Assembly (NCBI GenBank): GCA_964369165.1
Contig: CAYJFE010000026.1
Coordinates: 1 to 29,826, forward strand
DNA from: CAYJAZ01 sp964369165
Lineage (GTDB): Bacteria > Desulfobacterota > Desulfovibrionia > Desulfovibrionales > Desulfovibrionaceae
Length of the DNA: 29,826 bases
Reading direction: 5' to 3'
Positions 7,193 through 14,174 of this stretch are shown one piece after another. Both the position numbers and the translations under genes were made by a program. Each line of letters starts with the position of its first letter. Position 1 is the first letter of the stretch. The notes under the pieces are model-generated. The model was not told the origin of the DNA and made no database searches. It was given only the letters and a program-made list of their open reading frames with translations.

Positions 7193-7975
7193 ATGTCAAA
7201 ACAGCATTTATCTCGTAGAATTATTCCTTGCCTTGATGTGCGTGATGGAAGATTAACTAAGGGTGTGAAATTCCAAGGAAATGTGGATATAGGTGACCCT
7301 GTAGAAACAGCAAAACAATACTATGACGAGGGTGCGGACGAAATCGTTTTCTATGATATCACGGCTTCACACGAAAAAAGAGGCATATTTTTAGATGTAG
7401 TTTCAAAGGTAGCTGAAAATATTTTCATTCCCTTTAGCGTTGGCGGTGGCATTTCAACTTTAGTGCAAATGAGAGATGTCTTGCTAGCTGGTGCTGAAAA
7501 GGTTTCGCTCAATTCTGCTGCAGTGAAAAATCCTGACTTGATTAGTGAAGGTGCCTATGCTTTTGGCTCGCAAGCAGTAGTTGTGGGCATGGATGTTCTC
7601 AAAGTGGAACAAAGTAAAGAAATTCCATCTGGCTATGAAATTGTTGTAAATGGCGGCCGTTTGCACACAGGCAAAGACGCTTTAGCTTGGGTAATGGAAT
7701 GCGAAAAAAGAGGAGCTGGCGAAATCTGCCTCAATTCAATAGATGCTGATGGCATGAAGACTGGCTATGAACTCAATCTTACAAAATTGATTTGTGAAGC
7801 TGTTTCTATTCCTGTGATTGCTTCTGGCGGAGCTGGCGAACCTAAACACTTGGCTGATGCGCTGAATGTAGGCGCTTCTGCGGCTTTAGTGGCTTCTATC
7901 GTGCATAATGGCACCTATCCTATTCCGACGATAAAAAAATACCTTCACGAAGAAGGAATTAAGATAAGACTATAA
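7193..7975 (+). CDS. hisF: Imidazole glycerol phosphate synthase, cyclase subunit HisF
   Basis: TIM-barrel cyclase that uses ammonia from HisH to turn PRFAR into imidazole glycerol phosphate and AICAR. 260 residues, full length. The two catalytic Asp residues are Asp15 (IIPCLDVRDGR) and Asp134 (VVVGMDVLK). Phosphate-binding loops SVGGG (82-86) and IASGGAG are intact, and NGGRLHTG matches the family. AAGGAG lies just upstream of the ATG. It ends convergently with rimM and shares a bidirectional terminator. Confidence 0.96.
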   Translation: MSKQHLSRRIIPCLDVRDGRLTKGVKFQGNVDIGDPVETAKQYYDEGADEIVFYDITASHEKRGIFLDVVSKVAENIFIPFSVGGGISTLVQMRDVLLAGAEKVSLNSAAVKNPDLISEGAYAFGSQAVVVGMDVLKVEQSKEIPSGYEIVVNGGRLHTGKDALAWVMECEKRGAGEICLNSIDADGMKTGYELNLTKLICEAVSIPVIASGGAGEPKHLADALNVGASAALVASIVHNGTYPIPTIKKYLHEEGIKIRL

Positions 7976-8004
7976 TCTTATAGATGTTTCTGTTTGCGAA
8001 CAAC

Positions 8005-8045
8005 AAAAAAGCTCTAGAATTTTAGGAAGTTTTAGGGCTTTTTTT
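8005..8045. terminator. Bidirectional terminator between hisF and rimM
   Basis: AAAAAA at 8005-8010 leads into GCTCTAGAA (8011-8019), which pairs with TTTTAGGGC (8030-8038) using G-T wobbles, followed by TTTTTTT. The flanking A and T runs make it work in both directions. The rimM stop codon (8022-8024) lies inside its loop. Confidence 0.75.
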
Positions 8046-8678
8046 ATATCTTTTTTTAGGCTTTTGTTCTTTCACACTCTCTTCTTCGTCAGCTAAATAA
8101 ATATCAAGAAGGCCTTCTGGCGGTGTGATAATGATTTTTTTCTCAGCAATATCAATTTCAGCCACAAATTGAGGAACAGCAGGGAAGAGTATTTCTTTTT
8201 CTTCGGCAGTGTATATACGCCAAATTTCTTGGCCTGCCATAAAGTCGACATATTTGAGAATGCCCAAAAGCTCTTGCTTGTCCTCATTATCGTCATTACC
8301 ATCTGGCGCAGTATAGACTGTACAGTCAGTCAATTCATAGACAAATACGTCTTGACTGTCTTTATTTTGATGGGATGATTGAGATCCACGGCGAAGATAT
8401 TCTTGCATTACAGGCGGCTCGATACAGAGCTCATAATCACGATAATTTTCAGCTTCATCACGATTATTTATGCAGTCAATCTTTAAAATATAAGAATCGT
8501 TTTGCCCTTTTGTGGAAGTTATTTTCACATCAATTATGTCGTCATCGGGCGAAACCAAAAACAATGGGGCTTTAAGTAAATAAGGAGAGTCTGCGTAGTA
8601 TTGTACACAGACTTCTCCCTTAATTCCATGCGGTCTTGTGAGAAGACCTATAACCAATGCACTGCTTAACTTACTCAA
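8022..8678 (-). CDS. rimM: Ribosome maturation factor RimM
   Basis: Assists 30S head assembly around S19 and 16S processing. 218 residues, slightly long because of a disordered charged insert near residues 98-108 and a Lys-rich tail. The N-terminal RimM domain is clear (IGLLTRPHGIKGEV at 10-23), and the C-terminal PRC-barrel-like part includes GILKYVDFMAGQEIWRI and ILFPAVPQFV. Its ATG overlaps the khpA stop by 8 bases, indicating coupling. The usual downstream partners trmD and rplS are absent; hisF converges instead. Confidence 0.92.
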   Translation of the reverse strand: MSKLSSALVIGLLTRPHGIKGEVCVQYYADSPYLLKAPLFLVSPDDDIIDVKITSTKGQNDSYILKIDCINNRDEAENYRDYELCIEPPVMQEYLRRGSQSSHQNKDSQDVFVYELTDCTVYTAPDGNDDNEDKQELLGILKYVDFMAGQEIWRIYTAEEKEILFPAVPQFVAEIDIAEKKIIITPPEGLLDIYLADEEESVKEQKPKKRYKKSPKTS

Positions 8679-8901
8679 GGATTTCTAAGACAATGCGTTT
8701 GCGTGCTTTAGCTGAAGTAGCACTTAAGATTGTACGGATTGCGCGAGCAGTACGACCTTGCTTGCCTATCACTTTGCCAAGATCTTCTTTAGCAACGGAG
8801 AGTTCGAGCACTGCGGTCTGTTCAGCTTCAACTTCACTGACTCTTACCTGATCAGGATTGTCAACCAAGGCTTTGGCGATGTATTCAACTAAGTCTTTCA
8901 T
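8671..8901 (-). CDS. khpA: KH-domain RNA-binding protein KhpA
   Basis: Single KH domain, 76 residues, of the YlqC/KhpA family that binds structured RNA. The GxxG loop is visible in GKVIGKQGRTARAI (about 42-55). AAGGAA lies 10 bases before the ATG. In many bacteria this gene sits between rpsP and rimM, and the order is kept here, but the 482-base gap to rpsP holds a terminator and repeats, so khpA-rimM probably has its own promoter. A 14-bp palindrome (8918-8931) lies just upstream of its ribosome site. Confidence 0.9.
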   Translation of the reverse strand: MKDLVEYIAKALVDNPDQVRVSEVEAEQTAVLELSVAKEDLGKVIGKQGRTARAIRTILSATSAKARKRIVLEILE

Positions 8902-8917
8902 GTAGCATAATTCCTTT

Positions 8918-8931
8918 ATCTCTCGAGAGAT
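8918..8931 (-). promoter_or_regulatory. 14-bp perfect palindrome before khpA
   Basis: ATCTCTCGAGAGAT is fully self-complementary. It lies between the inferred promoter region and the AAGGAA ribosome site of khpA. It could be a protein operator or a small leader structure; no known regulator motif is recognised. Confidence 0.5.
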
Positions 8932-9139
8932 TCTTGATTGGAGAGCATACCCCTAAACTGAAATATTGGTTCAAAATCCACAATAGATAGTGAACATAAT
9001 GAGGCTTGGAAGGCTATTTAATTAAACTTTACTGCTTTTTTCTTACAAATGCAAGTAAAAACAGTATAAATTTTAATTATAGAAGTGATATTTTAAGGCA
9101 AAAAGTCTTTTATTTCTTTCTATAAGCAAATTTAAACTG

Positions 9140-9179
9140 AAAAACAAAATTTAAATTCTCCATAAATTATTATGGAGAA
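9140..9179 (-). terminator. Terminator of the ffh-rpsP transcript
   Basis: TTCTCCATAA (9156-9165) and TTATGGAGAA (9170-9179) form a perfect 10-bp stem with a 4-base loop. On the minus strand a T-rich tail (TTTAAATTTTGTTTTT) follows. It lies after the two tandem repeats in the rpsP 3' region. Confidence 0.75.
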
Positions 9180-9184
9180 AAGGG

Positions 9185-9387
9185 CAAAATCTTTCTTGAT
9201 GTGAACGCCAGTGAACAAATCTTTAGCGAACGAAACAAGAAGCACCTTTCTTGTGAGTGAGGATTTTGCGCCAAAGGCCAAAATCTTTCTTAATGTGAAC
9301 GCCAGTGAACAAATCTTTAGCGAACGAAACAAGAAGCACCTTTCTTGTGAGTGAGGATTTTGCGCCAAAGGCCAAAATCTTTCTTAA
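9185..9387. repeat. 94-bp tandem repeat, two full copies plus a 15-base partial
   Basis: Units 9185-9278 and 9279-9372 differ at only two or three positions; a partial third unit begins at 9373 and covers the rpsP stop codon (9384-9386). Each unit has hairpin A (ACAAGAA/TTCTTGT at 9235-9254 and 9329-9348) and hairpin B (GATTTTG-GCC/GGC-CAAAATC at 9262-9285 and 9356-9379). Related copies are at 52-133, 17921-17966 and 29717-29776. Confidence 0.9.
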
Positions 9388-9623
9388 TCTTTGTTTGCTT
9401 TGATAAGTGAGTTAACTGTGTCACTTGGTTGTGCGCCAAGATCAATCCATTTTTGGATTTTTTCACTTTCAAGCTTTACTGTAGCTGGATTTGTGTTTGG
9501 GTTGTAGTAACCTAAGAATTCTAAAGGTCTACCATCTCTGCGTGTTTCACTGTTGATAGCAACAATGTGATAAAATGGACGTTTTTTACAACCTGTACGT
9601 GTTAAGCGAATTTTTACTGCCAT
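9384..9623 (-). CDS. rpsP: 30S ribosomal protein S16
   Basis: Small-subunit assembly protein, 79 residues, full length. MAVKIRLTRTGCKKRPFYHI and GRPLEFLGYYNP are hallmark segments. AAGGAA stands before the ATG. It follows ffh by about 70 bases on the same strand. Its stop codon falls exactly at the border of the 94-bp repeat, and the C-terminus looks normal for S16, so the repeat seems to have been tolerated immediately after the stop. Confidence 0.96.
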   Translation of the reverse strand: MAVKIRLTRTGCKKRPFYHIVAINSETRRDGRPLEFLGYYNPNTNPATVKLESEKIQKWIDLGAQPSDTVNSLIKANKD

Positions 9624-9692
9624 GATAAATTTCCTTTTTCTTATTTAAAAGTTTTTTTATATTTGTAATTCAATGGTTAACTGAATTTCATT

Positions 9693-11225
9693 CTATTTTC
9701 TTTTTTTCTTTTTCTGCCTGACATTTTGCTTTTTAGTAGGCGATTTGCCTTGGCGTTGTCCGCCACTCATGCCAGAAAAATCCATTCCGCCCATGCCACC
9801 TAAACCGCCTAGACCACCGAGACCGCCTAATCCACCAAGGCCACCGCCTAGGCTATTCATATCAGGCATATTAGTAGGCATCTTCATGCCCTTTGGCATT
9901 TGAGGCATTCCGGGCATTTTTGGCATTTTACCGCCACCCATCATGCTTTGCATCATTTTGCGCATCTGTTCAAATTGCTTGATGAACTGATTGACTTGTG
10001 CAATCGTCATGCCAGAACCTTTTGCGATACGCTCTTTTCTGCTTTGATTGAGCAAGTCAGGATTTCTTCTTTCTTTCATCGTCATGGAATTGATGATGGC
10101 TTCGGTTTTTGCTAATTCTTTTTCAGCATTACCAAATTCAGAAATTTTTTGAGCTATCCCGCCCATGCCAGGTATCATTTTAAGTATAGATTCGATAGAA
10201 CCTAAACTCTTCATGCGTTTCATTTGTGTTCTGAAATCTTCAAAGTCGAACTTAGCTTTTTGCAATTTCTTTGCTAAAGCTTCGGCTTCTTCTTCGTCAA
10301 TGGTGGTTTGCGCTTTTTCTAAAAGAGTAAGCACATCGCCCATACCAAGGATTCTGCCCGCGATTCTGTCGGGGTGGAAGAGCTCGATTTCAGAAAGTTT
10401 TTCACCCATACCCACAAGTTTAACAGGGGCATTGGTGACTGATTTAATGCTAAGTGCCGCACCGCCTCTCGCATCACCGTCCATTTTTGTAAGCACAACG
10501 CCAGTAATGCCAAGCTTTTCATTAAAAGAAGCGGCAACAGTTACGGCGTCTTGCCCTGTCATGGCATCAGCAACAAAGAGAATTTCCTGTGGTGAAACAG
10601 CTTGTTTGATAGAGCCAAGCTCATCCATCAAAACTTCGTCAATATGAAGACGACCAGCTGTATCAAGAATGATAACATCACAATCTTCTTCTGAAGCTTT
10701 GCTAAGCGCATCTTTTGCTATATTTACAGGATTCATATCCGTTGTAGATTGATAGCAAGGAATGCCAAGCTGAGAAGCAAGTGATTTTAATTGATCAATA
10801 GCGGCAGGGCGATAGATATCGCAAGGAACAAGATAAGGCTTTTTCTTTTGCTTACGTAATAAGTTAGCAATTTTAGCAGAAGAAGTGGTTTTACCCGAAC
10901 CTTGTAGGCCCACCATAAGAATAATAGAAGGCTTTTTGTCTATCTGTAGGGCAGTTTGTTCACCGCCTAAGAGAGCAACAAGTTCGTCGTTAACGACTTT
11001 AATAAGCTGTTGCGAAGGGTTTACGCCCTTCATAACTTCTATGCCTAAAGCTTGTTCTTTTACTTTTTCTGTGAAATCTTTGACAACTTTAAAGTTAACG
11101 TCAGCTTCTAAAAGCGCAAGACGAACTTCACGCATAGCATCTGAAATATTGCTTTCAGTAAGCTGAGCGCGACCGCTTATGGATTTGAAGACTGAGCCAA
11201 GTCTATCGGAAAGACTTTCAAACAT
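9693..11225 (-). CDS. ffh: Signal recognition particle protein Ffh
   Basis: GTPase that binds 4.5S RNA and signal sequences and delivers ribosomes to FtsY for membrane targeting. 510 residues. The N domain covers residues 1-90. The G domain has the P-loop GLQGSGKTT (106-114), DTAGRLHID and TKMDGDARGG. The M domain is Met-rich with the RNA-binding SGM region (GSGMTIAQVNQ). The C-terminus is unusually long: a Met/Pro segment, a GGLGG repeat (about residues 466-483) and a Lys-rich end. AAGG precedes the ATG. TTGACA at 11313-11318 on this strand may be a -35 box. It is the first gene of the ffh-rpsP unit. Confidence 0.96.
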   Translation of the reverse strand: MFESLSDRLGSVFKSISGRAQLTESNISDAMREVRLALLEADVNFKVVKDFTEKVKEQALGIEVMKGVNPSQQLIKVVNDELVALLGGEQTALQIDKKPSIILMVGLQGSGKTTSSAKIANLLRKQKKKPYLVPCDIYRPAAIDQLKSLASQLGIPCYQSTTDMNPVNIAKDALSKASEEDCDVIILDTAGRLHIDEVLMDELGSIKQAVSPQEILFVADAMTGQDAVTVAASFNEKLGITGVVLTKMDGDARGGAALSIKSVTNAPVKLVGMGEKLSEIELFHPDRIAGRILGMGDVLTLLEKAQTTIDEEEAEALAKKLQKAKFDFEDFRTQMKRMKSLGSIESILKMIPGMGGIAQKISEFGNAEKELAKTEAIINSMTMKERRNPDLLNQSRKERIAKGSGMTIAQVNQFIKQFEQMRKMMQSMMGGGKMPKMPGMPQMPKGMKMPTNMPDMNSLGGGLGGLGGLGGLGGLGGMGGMDFSGMSGGQRQGKSPTKKQNVRQKKKKRK

Positions 11226-11464
11226 TTGTTTGCCTTGTATTGTCTAAAGATTAATCGAATTTTGCTCTCACACAGAGTGCAAGCACATAGAACTAGCTTA
11301 AAAAGCTATAATTGTCAAATTAAGACGAATTAAAATTAAAAATTTATAAATTTTGTGGAATTTTCAACAAAGGTAAATTTTTTATGGAGTGCGTGTATCA
11401 AAACATACATAATCGAAATAAAAAATTTATTTTTGGCAGAAAAAACACAAAAGAATGAATTTTT

Positions 11465-11881
11465 CTAAAGTAGTTCAAATGCGTTGAAAAAATAGCTAAT
11501 TTCAAAAGCAGCTGTTTCAGGAGCATCAGAACCGTGCACTGAATTTGCTTCGATTGATTCAGCGTATTTTTTTCTGATTGTGCCTTCTTCAGCATTTGCT
11601 GGATTTGTTGCGCCCATGATTTCACGGTATTTAGCGATTGCGTTTTCGCCTTCTAAAACTGAGCAAACAACTGGGCCTGAAATCATAAATTCAACGAGTT
11701 CGCCAAAGAAAGGACGTTCTTTATGAACAGCGTAGAAACCTTCTGCTTGCGCTCTTGTGAGTTGAACTTTTTTCATTGCAACAATTTTTAAACCTGCTGC
11801 TTGAATGTCAGCAAGAATTTGGCCTTCAAGATTGCGTTTTGTCGCATCTGGCTTTACGATTGAAAAAGTACGTTGTAACAT
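11465..11881 (-). CDS. ndk: Nucleoside diphosphate kinase
   Basis: Transfers the gamma phosphate from NTPs to NDPs through a phosphohistidine. 138 residues, typical. The catalytic His116 is in NSVHGSD; RTFSIVKPDATKR and ISGPVV are family motifs. AGAGGACA precedes the ATG. A good promoter (11920-11948) serves it directly, and about 240 AT-rich bases separate it from ffh, so it is probably its own unit. Confidence 0.96.
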   Translation of the reverse strand: MLQRTFSIVKPDATKRNLEGQILADIQAAGLKIVAMKKVQLTRAQAEGFYAVHKERPFFGELVEFMISGPVVCSVLEGENAIAKYREIMGATNPANAEEGTIRKKYAESIEANSVHGSDAPETAAFEISYFFNAFELL

Positions 11882-11919
11882 AAATGTCCTCTTTTTACAT
11901 AATATAGAATTGGGAAAGG

Positions 11920-11948
11920 AGTATGCAATAAAATTAAATACTTTGCAA
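11920..11948 (-). promoter_or_regulatory. Promoter of ndk
   Basis: On the minus strand: TTGCAA (11943-11948), a 17-base spacer and CATACT (11920-11925), each matching consensus at four of six positions. The -10 box lies about 40 bases upstream of the ndk ATG. Confidence 0.55.
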
Positions 11949-11977
11949 GTTAAATTATAGTGTGCAAAAATAGGAGC

Positions 11978-14095
11978 TTACTTGTTTTGCTCTACTTGAG
12001 CTTGCATAGCTGTAATTGCTACCGTGTTTACAATATCCGCCACTGTGCAGCCTCTTGAAAGATCATTCACCGGCTTATTCAAGCCTTGCAAAACAGGGCC
12101 AACAGCAACAGCATCTGCCGCTCTTTGCACCGCTTTGTAGGTGTTATTACCAGTGTTCAGATCTGGGAAAATGAAGACTGTTGCTCTGCCAGCCACTTCT
12201 GAATTAGGTAATTTAGTTTTTGCAACTTCAGGATCTATAGCGGCATCGTATTGAATCGGGCCTTCTATAAGAAGTTCTGGTGCTCTTTCTTTCGCAATTT
12301 TTGTGGCTTGAATAACTTTTTCCACGTCCGCGCCTGCGCCTGATGAGCCAGTTGAATAGGAAAGAAGCGCAACTCTTGGTTCAAGGCCAAAAGTTTTTGC
12401 TGTTTGCGCGCCAACAATTGCTATTTCAGCTAATTGTTCTGCATTAGGGTCAGGATTGATAGCGCAATCGCCAAAGGCAAGCACTTTATCTTTGAGGCAC
12501 ATAAAGAATACACTAGAAACAATAGAGAAGCCTGGCTTTGTCTTGATAAATTCAAGGGCTGGGCGAACCGTGTGCGCAGTAGTATTGACTGAGCCCGAAA
12601 CCATGCCGTCAGCAAGGTTTTTATGCACCATCATTGTGCCGAAATAGGTAGTGTCAAGCATTCTGTCACGCGCCATTTCTTCTGTCATACCTTTGTGCTT
12701 GCGGATTTCATAATAGCTGTTTACAAAATCAGTAAAGTAAGGGCTTTGCGCTGGTTCAATAACTTCTGCGCCTGTAATATCAAGATTATATTCGCTGGCC
12801 TTTGATCTTATCGCTTGCGCATCGCCAAGCAAGATAATTTCAGCCACTTTTCTTTGAAGTAAAATTTCTGTTGCGCGAAGAATACGTTCTTCACTGCCTT
12901 CGGGAAGGACTATACGCATTGGTTTTTTGCGAGCTTGTTCCATAATTTGAAATTCAAACATCATAGGAGTTTTCTTTTCACTGCGCGTACTTTTTATAAT
13001 GCTGTCAGAAAGTTTATACGTGTCTATACTTCTTTCAAATAAAGCTAAAGCCATATTTATTTTTCTTTCGTCATGCGCTTCGATTTTACCATGCAAATCT
13101 CTAAGAATAGAAATGGTTTTGTAAGTGTGATGCTCTACTGATAAAATCGGAGCAGGAACACTTTGCCAGCCGCTGATAAGCTTATGTATGCTTGATGGAA
13201 GTTCAAGACCGCCTGTTAGGAGAATGCCGGAAATTTCAGGATATTCAGAAGAAAGCCTTGAAGTGAGCGCGCCAAGCAAGATGTCTGATCTGTCACCAGG
13301 CGTAAGCACAAGATTGCCAGGTTTAATATGTTCCATAAAATTATTTACTTGCATGGCAGCAATGAGATAATCAGAAACAAGAGCGTCCATTTTATCATGC
13401 CCGTACAATACTTTTGCGTTCAGCCAGCCTTTAATATCGCCCATAGTCGGACGGCCTAATGTATCATTTGTTGGAATGACATAGAGTTGGGTTTTCTCTT
13501 TTTCTTCTTCGGCTATTAAGCCTAAAAGAGATTCTTTTTCTTTATCGTCAAGGGTGGACATATTAAATATATAGGTTAATACATCAACGCCTTTTGCACT
13601 GCACATTTCAACGTCTGTCTGAAAAGTGCTTGCCAATTCTTCTGGACTTCTACTGGTCGCATTAGCAATAAGCACTAAGGACGCGCCAAGGTTTGCTGCA
13701 ATGTCAGCATTCAAGTCAAATTCAAAAGTGATTTCCTTACCAAGAAAATCCGTGCCTTCGCAAAGCACAAATTCGCTTTTTTCTGCTATTTCATTGTATT
13801 TACGAAGAATTTTTTCCATCAGTACATCGTGTTGGCCAGCATTTAAAAGCGCACGAGCTTCTGACAATGTGCAGGCATAGCATTCTTCATAATCAAAATT
13901 TAATTTATAATAAGAGCGGAGTAGCTCAATATCATGATCTTTTCTTTCAGCATTGATTTGTGAAATGATCGGTCGAAAAAAAGCCACCTTTGCAATTTTG
14001 GCACGCAAAAGCCCCATAAGCCCAAGAGCTATAGCACTTTTGCCTGATTGCGAACCAGTTGGTGAGATATAGATATTTTTCATAATACTATCCAT
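11978..14095 (-). CDS. pta: Phosphate acetyltransferase, long form
   Basis: Converts acetyl-CoA and phosphate to acetyl phosphate and CoA, allowing ATP formation through acetate kinase. 705 residues, matching the long Pta type: a BioD/CobB-like P-loop NTPase domain (GSQSGKS at 14-20), a DRTGG domain (about 215-325) and the catalytic PTA_PTB domain from about residue 380 (RIVLPEGSEERILRA, SYSTGSSGAG). The first ATG has little ribosome site; the ATG four codons later (14083) has GGAT upstream and is a reasonable alternative. It lies downstream of por behind a terminator. No ackA is present in the window. Confidence 0.94.
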   Translation of the reverse strand: MDSIMKNIYISPTGSQSGKSAIALGLMGLLRAKIAKVAFFRPIISQINAERKDHDIELLRSYYKLNFDYEECYACTLSEARALLNAGQHDVLMEKILRKYNEIAEKSEFVLCEGTDFLGKEITFEFDLNADIAANLGASLVLIANATSRSPEELASTFQTDVEMCSAKGVDVLTYIFNMSTLDDKEKESLLGLIAEEEKEKTQLYVIPTNDTLGRPTMGDIKGWLNAKVLYGHDKMDALVSDYLIAAMQVNNFMEHIKPGNLVLTPGDRSDILLGALTSRLSSEYPEISGILLTGGLELPSSIHKLISGWQSVPAPILSVEHHTYKTISILRDLHGKIEAHDERKINMALALFERSIDTYKLSDSIIKSTRSEKKTPMMFEFQIMEQARKKPMRIVLPEGSEERILRATEILLQRKVAEIILLGDAQAIRSKASEYNLDITGAEVIEPAQSPYFTDFVNSYYEIRKHKGMTEEMARDRMLDTTYFGTMMVHKNLADGMVSGSVNTTAHTVRPALEFIKTKPGFSIVSSVFFMCLKDKVLAFGDCAINPDPNAEQLAEIAIVGAQTAKTFGLEPRVALLSYSTGSSGAGADVEKVIQATKIAKERAPELLIEGPIQYDAAIDPEVAKTKLPNSEVAGRATVFIFPDLNTGNNTYKAVQRAADAVAVGPVLQGLNKPVNDLSRGCTVADIVNTVAITAMQAQVEQNK

Positions 14096-14103
14096 CTTGT
14101 TTT

Positions 14104-14136
14104 AAAAAAGGGAGAAAATAATCTTTCCTCCCTTTT
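14104..14136. terminator. Terminator between por and pta
   Basis: AAAAAGGGAG (14105-14114) pairs with CTCCCTTTTT (14128-14137), with further A/T pairing toward the loop. A and T runs flank both sides, so it can stop transcription either way. It lies between the por stop and the pta ATG, so pta needs its own promoter or read-through. Confidence 0.65.
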
Positions 14137-14174
14137 TATTCGTTTTTTTTATAACTTACAAGCTTGCATTTTGA

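Larger units (their letters stand above)
8902..9383. other. 482-base gene-free interval between khpA and rpsP
   Basis: It holds the 14-bp palindrome (8918-8931), an AT-rich stretch with no supported gene, a minus-strand terminator (9156-9179) and two full tandem copies of the 94-bp repeat (9185-9372). Open frames here repeat the same peptide and are by-products of the tandem repeat. Confidence 0.8.

Noticed and set aside
9132..9368. 78-codon minus-strand frame over the tandem repeats
   Set aside because: It encodes the same peptide twice because of the 94-bp repeat, and has no ribosome site; the region is better explained as a repeat with hairpins.
9185..9387. CRISPR array
   Set aside because: The units are adjacent with no unique spacers and no cas genes nearby.
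11394..11460. Short plus-strand frame between ffh and ndk starting near 11382
   Set aside because: Only about 24 codons, no ribosome site, Lys/Asn-rich composition typical of AT-rich noncoding DNA.
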